From: Ophthalmolycus amberensis
Lineage: Eukaryota; Chordata; Actinopteri; Perciformes; Zoarcidae
Reading direction: 5' to 3'
Assembly (NCBI GenBank): GCA_024529925.1
Contig: JAFEUB010001541.1
Span: 57,501 to 121,500, forward strand
Length of the DNA: 64,000 nt
The notes beneath the pieces are model-generated. The model did no database searches and was not told the DNA's origin. It was given only the letters and a program-made list of their open reading frames with translations. A program made the translations under genes and the position numbers. Below are positions 58,270 to 64,000 of this stretch, piece by piece (positions within the stretch are counted from its first letter, which is position 1; every line of letters begins with the position of its first letter).

Positions 58270-59330
58270 ACATCAAAGATCAGAACTGAACTCATCTTGT
58301 GACCCCTCTTTTTGGCCCTCTGAAGGAGTCCCGACCCCAGATTTGAAGTCCAGGTCAAGTCCAGGTCTCGCTGTCAGTCCACAGCTCATTACAGACCTGC
58401 AGCTAACTGAGTGTTAGCGCTCTGACACTGCCATCATCCGTCACACTGCGTCGTGCTGCCCTCAGTAATTCACCCGGCGGTTACTTTCCCGTCAGGAGTA
58501 CATGCTGTAAAACTCAGTAAGTAAATTATACATGTGCAGTTTTCATGCTGTGGTTAACCAGCAATGTAAAATCATTTTCTATCCAAACCGCACGTGTGTC
58601 TGTTCCTCCATAAGTCTCAGACTCGCTGTAGAAAGTTATTATGACAGAGTTATTATTTGGGGTATTTGATGCTCAGGAATGAATGTCAGCTTCTCACATT
58701 TGCATAAGTGAGCAGCCGGCTGACTTGGCTGAACAGCATGTGGCTTCAATACAGATGCTCAATTAGAAACAAGAGGTGGTGTTGTGGATTTAAGCTCTAA
58801 GGACTCGCTGCTTCTCCAAATAAAACCCCAGAGAACAGTTTGTACATGAACCAGAAGACTTCATCATATTTTATTCCAAGTAAAAGTACCAATACCACAG
58901 TGTAGATATACTCTGGTACAAGTTTACAGAAATGAGTTCACCAAAGCTGCAAAAATATAACAAACAAAAAAAGTTTGGGGTTCAGCCAATCACATAGAAG
59001 TAGAAGAAGAACCATATTATGACGTTACTGGAGCAGTATGAGCTAAATAGCAAATATGTCCAACTACTGAAGTTTATATTATATATGTATATCAGGATAA
59101 AATCTTTGAGATATGAAGTTATGTGATTATGGAAGAAGATATTGAACAAACACAATTAAGGATATAAATAAAATATGAACTGCTGTATTGTTGTTTTTTC
59201 TTGCTGCTTCACTTTGTTTTCTAACATAGAATAAGAACTCATTGTAAGCTCATTTTATTTTGTAATGTTATAAGACGGGAGCATTTTCTAACATGGGTAA
59301 TAAATAATGAATAATATATAATTATAATTA
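58270..59330. other. Intergenic, no feature recognised
   Basis: AT-rich sequence with no supported gene. Confidence 0.5.
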
Positions 59331-59346
59331 CCTCTTGCTTCCGAGG

Positions 59347-59364
59347 GTCCCCTTTAAAGGGGAC
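59347..59364. repeat. 18-bp perfect palindrome
   Basis: GTCCCCTTTAAAGGGGAC, self-complementary over its full length. Confidence 0.95.
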
Positions 59365-59489
59365 GTAGAGGGGGTACACAAGTGTACTCTGTCTACCATT
59401 CACTTTTGCGAAACGAATACATTTTTTATTTTTTTATTTTTGAATACCTGTATAACAAAGACATTCTGGGCGAAACAACCATGGGAGCC

Positions 59490-60690
59490 ATTTTACACAC
59501 TGCAAAACACAATTATACATGAACTAAGATCATATCTAGAAGATATCTATATGTTTTACCACAAAACCAAGTTTTTTTGGGCAAAAAACTGCATACTATG
59601 CTCTTTGTTTTGGTCTCATGAGAAACTGCGGAGCGATCATGGCGGATGAACACATCTAGCAGGGCTGTGATTCGTCCCGGCGTCGACTAGCGTTTTCGAA
59701 ATTACTCTCTTTCAAACCGTTCAAAAGTTATATATATATGAGCCAACATCTGCCACAGGTCAACAGAAAAGAAATTGGGTAAAAAAATTACGTTTTGACG
59801 GTTTTCGTGACGAAAAACGGATTTATTCCATTGAATTTTTGAGCAGCTGCTTCCTGCTTCTGCCCCTTTGCCTCTGTGAGGGAAATCGCTGGACTCCGAG
59901 AATGAATGAGAAAATGGCAGGCGATTCAGCAAGGTGGACCAATGCATGTAGACAGGGGGGTTCGGCCAGCATTTCCAGATTTTTAGTCAGTAAACAGGCA
60001 CGGATCATTCCAAACACCCCCGCATGGCTCCTGTTGGACTATCCCACACCCAACAAGGTGTTACACGAATAAATCGGTCAATCACAGGCCTTACCAGGCT
60101 CGCATACACACACATAGACAGGCATTTATTTTTATGATTGACAGATATGACACCTCAAAACTGCTCAAAATGTATCCAAATTATGTCAAACTGCTTTATT
60201 AGGATTATTGAACACTCTTAGTGATAAGACAAGTGAATATATAGTTAATATTTAGTTATATATTATATAAAATTAGTATACAGCAATGCAACTGCTGGTT
60301 CCGAAAATCTGAATTTTGCTTGACTCAGACCATTTATGCTGGCCTGCTTCACTCAATCGAAGTAAAATATGTTGTGGGGACATGTAAAACTTGTTGTGCT
60401 ATGTCTGTAGCGTATTGTTAGGCCAAGATTTGCATTATTTTTTAAAAAAAGTTCAATACAAGTGCTTTTTTTCAGGCGAACCTGAAACTTTTTCAATTTC
60501 AGCTGTGCGATAAGTGTATCTGTTATTAACCAGTAACATATACACAATATTTACACAATTCAACACATCTCACAAGTGTTACCTGTATTAAACCATCAAA
60601 ATTATTAAAATATACCTTGTAGTTAGAGCTGTGGACTCTCTTGGGTATGGGTATGCAATTTTCGAGCAGAGGCCTAAAAATAGGGCTAGG
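59490..60690. repeat. Dispersed repeat, copy 2 (ends shared with 31355-32575)
   Basis: The left end (about 59490-59555) and right end (about 60185-60690) match copy 1 in order and orientation. The shared right end includes the TTTCAGG-CGAA-CCTGAAA hairpin (60470-60487) and the terminal CCTAAAAATAGGGCTAGGG. The middle differs from copy 1. No transposase ORF. Confidence 0.6.
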
Positions 60691-60694
60691 GATT

Positions 60695-61540
60695 AAGAGG
60701 TTTTAAGAAATCATATCAAACCAATACAATCCAAAAAGATACAAATCAAAAGCCAGTAAAATGTTTCTAAATCCTACAAAATTAGGTCTTTTTTGTTTTT
60801 TAATCAAGAAATTTATTTCATTTCATTAAATTGGCTTTAATATTCTCCACACCCATTGATTACCTGGTGCTTTAGACCATGATGTGGGTATTAATGTACA
60901 GTCTCCACACTTCAAATGTGACTAACAGTTATTACTTCAGAAACTATTCAGAGAAACGTCTTCTGGAATTACAAGTTGAGACTTCGTCTTTTCTTCAGGA
61001 AGCGGCAGAAACAAAAATGTAACTGCCTGCTTGGTTTTGTGTGAATTTACAGAACATTTCATGTAAACTGTGAATCCTTTACCAGCGAAATGTTAAACTC
61101 CCGTTGGCTACTGAGAGACTCCGACGATTAGTTTATTAAAGTTGATCTCACCGTCCAGCATGTTTGTGAAATCCGCGCTGACGTCACCGTTTTGTGTCCA
61201 AAGGTCCAAAGGAAAGCCCAGAGGGTCTGGGCGTGGACTGCGGGGTCGGATGTCCCCGGCCTATCACAGCGAGGAACACTCGGCTCACCTAAGAACCCCT
61301 TTGTTTATTGGTTTTGGAGAAACCGGCCCGGAGTCCTTGAAGCGGTTCCAGCGAGCTGAGAGAGCTTTAGCAGAAAGTGATGACTCGGCTGAGACGCTGC
61401 TCAAGGATTTAAGAAGAGAGGTTTTCATCTTCGAACATGTCCTCTTCTTCATCCTCTTCTTCATTATCTTCTTCCCACAGACTCACATCAGGTTTTTGTC
61501 CAACGTCTGCTTCTGTTTTTATTGTCCTTCCTCACCCTCA
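60695..61540. other. Intergenic with one doubtful ORF
   Basis: A 134-codon frame at 61142-61546 begins with ATG and is somewhat GC-richer than its surroundings over 61180-61430. It ends in a Phe-rich low-complexity tail and shows no domain, so I do not call it a gene. Confidence 0.45.
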
Positions 61541-61573
61541 CCCTAACCCTTAGTTAGGTTTATAGACCTAACT
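61541..61573. repeat. Telomere-like CCCTAACCC next to a small inverted repeat
   Basis: CACCCTCACCCTAACCCTTAG at 61533-61553, then AGTTAGGT (61552-61559) and its complement ACCTAACT (61566-61573) around a 6-nt loop. Confidence 0.55.
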
Positions 61574-61610
61574 AATTAACTAACCAAGTATTTCACCATC
61601 TTTTATTAAA

Positions 61611-61760
61611 CATAACGAAGTATTTCACCATCTTAGTATTTTTAATGATCTTTTATTAAACATAACGAAGTATTTCACCATCTTAGTATTTTTAATGATC
61701 TTTTATTAAACATAACGAAGTATTTCACCATCTTAGTATTTTTAATGATCTTTTCTTAAA
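61611..61760 (+). repeat. Three tandem 50-bp repeats
   Basis: Units start at 61611, 61661 and 61711 (CATAACGAAGTATTTCACCA...TTATTAAA), exact apart from a base change at the end of the last unit. A partial unit precedes at about 61585. Confidence 0.95.
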
Positions 61761-61779
61761 CCCAAGGGTTCCATTATCA

Positions 61780-63585
61780 GGAATTAATGGACTTCACTCT
61801 GACTTTAATTGATCTTAAGTCTTGATAAATGAACCCTCTACGTGCATTATCTTTACTTCTGGAATATGATGCATTGCTGTAGATTAAACCAGCCAACAGA
61901 AAATAAAGGCGTTACAATGCAACATACACATTGATGCAGCAGAAACATCCGACATTATACTTTTACTTAATGTGGAGTATTTGTACATGATGTATTAGTA
62001 CCAGTATTTTCTAGAAATGATGCTTAATGCTACTCTAAATATTAATAAAGTTCTATAACGTTACAGAGATTTTAACCCTCAACATCAACTTTCAATCAAA
62101 CATTGATATGAAGGTGTCGGTCGTCTTCTCCATCCTAAATGTGGTATCAAGTCAAAATGATGACCCAGATACTCGGGACTAACGTTAATAATAATGTAAT
62201 AAATGCTTTATATCACAGAGTGAGGTCTTTAATCCTGTAAAGTGAATCGCATTCAGTCACATTTCATAAAGACCAGAAGTTCAGATTGAGATGCAGCCGG
62301 TAAAAAGAGTTCCTCCTTCGAGCTGTAAACTCTCTCCAGAATAAAGTCTCGGGGTTTTCCCATTTTATGCATTTCAGTGATTAATTATGAGCAGCACAAA
62401 AGAGGAGAACTCCTCCGAGCCGGCGGTCTGCGTTCCTGCATCAATACCTCTTTGATTCAGACAGTGGCTCTTTATGTGAATCAGCAGATACTGTTCCTCA
62501 ATAAAGGAAATGTTTGCCTTGGCCTGCTGGAAAAAGGCTGACTCCCTCTTCCTCCTCTGACGGCCTCCACGTCCACATGACACAAGCAGAGATCGGCTTC
62601 GTCCAGCGGATACGCAGACATGTTGCTGTGTGGAAGGAAGAGGAGGCTTCAAAGAGAGTTTAATACAAAGTGACCACACGCAGCAGAGCGCTGACCCCAC
62701 AACTGCTGAACAAACAGCAAAGAATTACTTAATTCTCCACTTAAAACATAACCTGTGAAATGGATTATTACAGGTAGAGCGGAGGTGAATTACTCCGGTA
62801 TGGGGGTCTCACTCTATATATTTACTCTGGATACGGTTCTCTGTAATGGTTCCCATGCAGTTTGGACTCAAAGACGCGCTTGTGAGGAGTCAGAGCGCCG
62901 CTGACTCAAATTCCCCACAAAGTGTTGTTCAACATCGCTCTGTGATCTTATCTGAGATCTGCTGCTCGAGCTCTGCAGAGAGCCGACGGTAATTTAGCAG
63001 AAAGGGAAAATATTGGCTGAAGGTATTCCGCTATAATCCAATTTCATGTTCATGTGCAGCCAAGAGAAAGTTTTCTCTCTGCTGCTGCACTGCTGGTGGA
63101 GGTTTATTATTGAGATGTTGTACAAGTGAGAAATATCCCCCACGTTGGGTTAACGTCACTAAGGAGTATTCCTTTTTACCATTTGTGTTTTTATGTTGCA
63201 TAAGAGCTTTTAAAGTTTCACATGTTTTACACAAACTGCTTAAAGTCAGGTGACAGAATCACTGATACACTTTTATTTACAGGTTTTTGTTGAACATCAC
63301 TTTGTCCCCTCGTTCACCTGTAAACCCATGAGTCATTGATGTAGATGAAAACAATAATGATAGTTTACAAAATGATCAAAATCATAATAATAATCATGAC
63401 AATTAATTAAACTACCTACATACGTATAAACAAATACTCACTTACAGAAATGCGATCATACATTCACATCAAAACACTTTTTAAAATATATATTTTTATT
63501 TTTGTAAATTGAATGTAGAAACATTCTTTTTTTTTTAAGTCCACAAAGTGAATAAAGATAAATAGTTCATGTCTGCAGTCCTGCA
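61780..63585. other. Intergenic, no feature recognised
   Basis: AT-rich with scattered short frames (for example 62374-62700 minus). No domain or RNA gene seen. Confidence 0.5.
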
Positions 63586-63589
63586 TTCT

Positions 63590-63766
63590 CTCTAGTGTCC
63601 ACCAGGGGGCGACTCCTCTGGTGAGAAAATGACTCTACTTCTCTCTTGATTTATTACCTCAGTAAACATTGTAAACATGAGTTTATGGTCTCAATCTCTA
63701 GTTTCAAGTCCTCTTCAATACAGCATGATGTTCATTTAGTACATTATGGTCCATTTAGAGTCACAC
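63590..63766. repeat. Dispersed repeat fragment adjoining the terminal tandem array
   Basis: Carries the CCACCAGGGGGCGACTCCTC string shared in reverse with 57105-57230, and runs straight into the tandem units that follow. It is of a type widespread in teleosts. Confidence 0.6.
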
Positions 63767-64000
63767 AGACCATAAAGCAGGGGATGCTTTAGGGCGGGGC
63801 TACACGGTGATTGACAGGTCTCTAATAGACCATAAAGCAGGGGATGCTTTAGGGCGGGCTACACAGTGATTGACAGGTCTCTAATAGACCATAAAGCAGG
63901 GGATGCTTTAGGGCGGGCTACACAGTGATTGACAGGTCTCTAATAGACCATAAAGCAGGGGATGCTTTAGGGCGGGCTACACAGTGATTGACAGGTCTCT
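63767..64000. repeat. Tandem repeat of 59-60 bp, truncated at right edge
   Basis: Units start at 63767, 63827, 63886 and 63945 (AGACCATAAAGCAGGGGATG...GATTGACAGGTCTCTAAT). The first unit is 60 bp, the rest 59 bp after loss of a G in GGGGC. The last runs off the window. The copies are almost identical, so expansion is recent. Confidence 0.95.

Noticed and set aside
61142..61546. 134-codon frame as a possible host exon
   Set aside because: No domain, Phe-rich low-complexity C-terminus, no splice-site or homology evidence available.

Overview
The window looks like a repeat-rich, largely intergenic stretch of a ray-finned fish (teleost) genome. The case rests on vertebrate-style Penelope-like elements with GIY-YIG endonucleases, a LINE 3' tail ending in (ATCT)n, short interspersed repeats of a type common in teleosts, and a complete endogenous retrovirus with a tRNA-Lys primer-binding site. 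No host protein-coding gene, tRNA or rRNA could be supported.

Layout. (1) 1-24889: one huge GA-rich satellite running off the left edge. Its units are about 20-30 bp, in the order of a thousand copies, and larger blocks within it are duplicated (higher-order repeats). Its antisense strand has almost no stop codons, giving an artefactual open frame of about 24.7 kb. (2) 25241-30168: remains of Penelope-like retroelements (PLEs). A broken RT/GIY-YIG gene (PLE-A) is followed by the 3' half of a second lineage (PLE-B), a non-coding joint with a hammerhead-ribozyme-like motif, and the 5' end of another PLE ORF (PLE-C). B-joint-C is the head-to-tail arrangement typical of PLEs. (3) 30169-39762: AT-rich intergenic DNA with one copy of a dispersed repeat and a LINE tail. 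(4) 39767-52504: a full-length endogenous retrovirus on the minus strand, flanked by GAGG target duplications. (5) 52509-64000: AT-rich intergenic DNA with minisatellites, a second copy of the dispersed repeat, and a tandem array running off the right edge.

The retrovirus is the most coherent system here. In minus-strand order it has: 5' LTR, tRNA-Lys PBS, leader, MA-like ORF, capsid/nucleocapsid ORF (no CCHC zinc knuckle, but a Q/R/G-rich repeat tail), protease, RT-RNase H-integrase, Env, a multi-pass membrane accessory ORF, a Cys-rich accessory ORF with an acidic C-terminus, polypurine tract and 3' LTR. By eye the LTRs differ at only two small indel-type sites over about 1.38 kb, so insertion was recent. 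Even so, gag-pro-pol is spread over three frames, with changes at MA/CA, gag/pro, pro/pol and inside integrase. These could be programmed, mutational or sequence errors. The accessory ORFs match no family I recognise.
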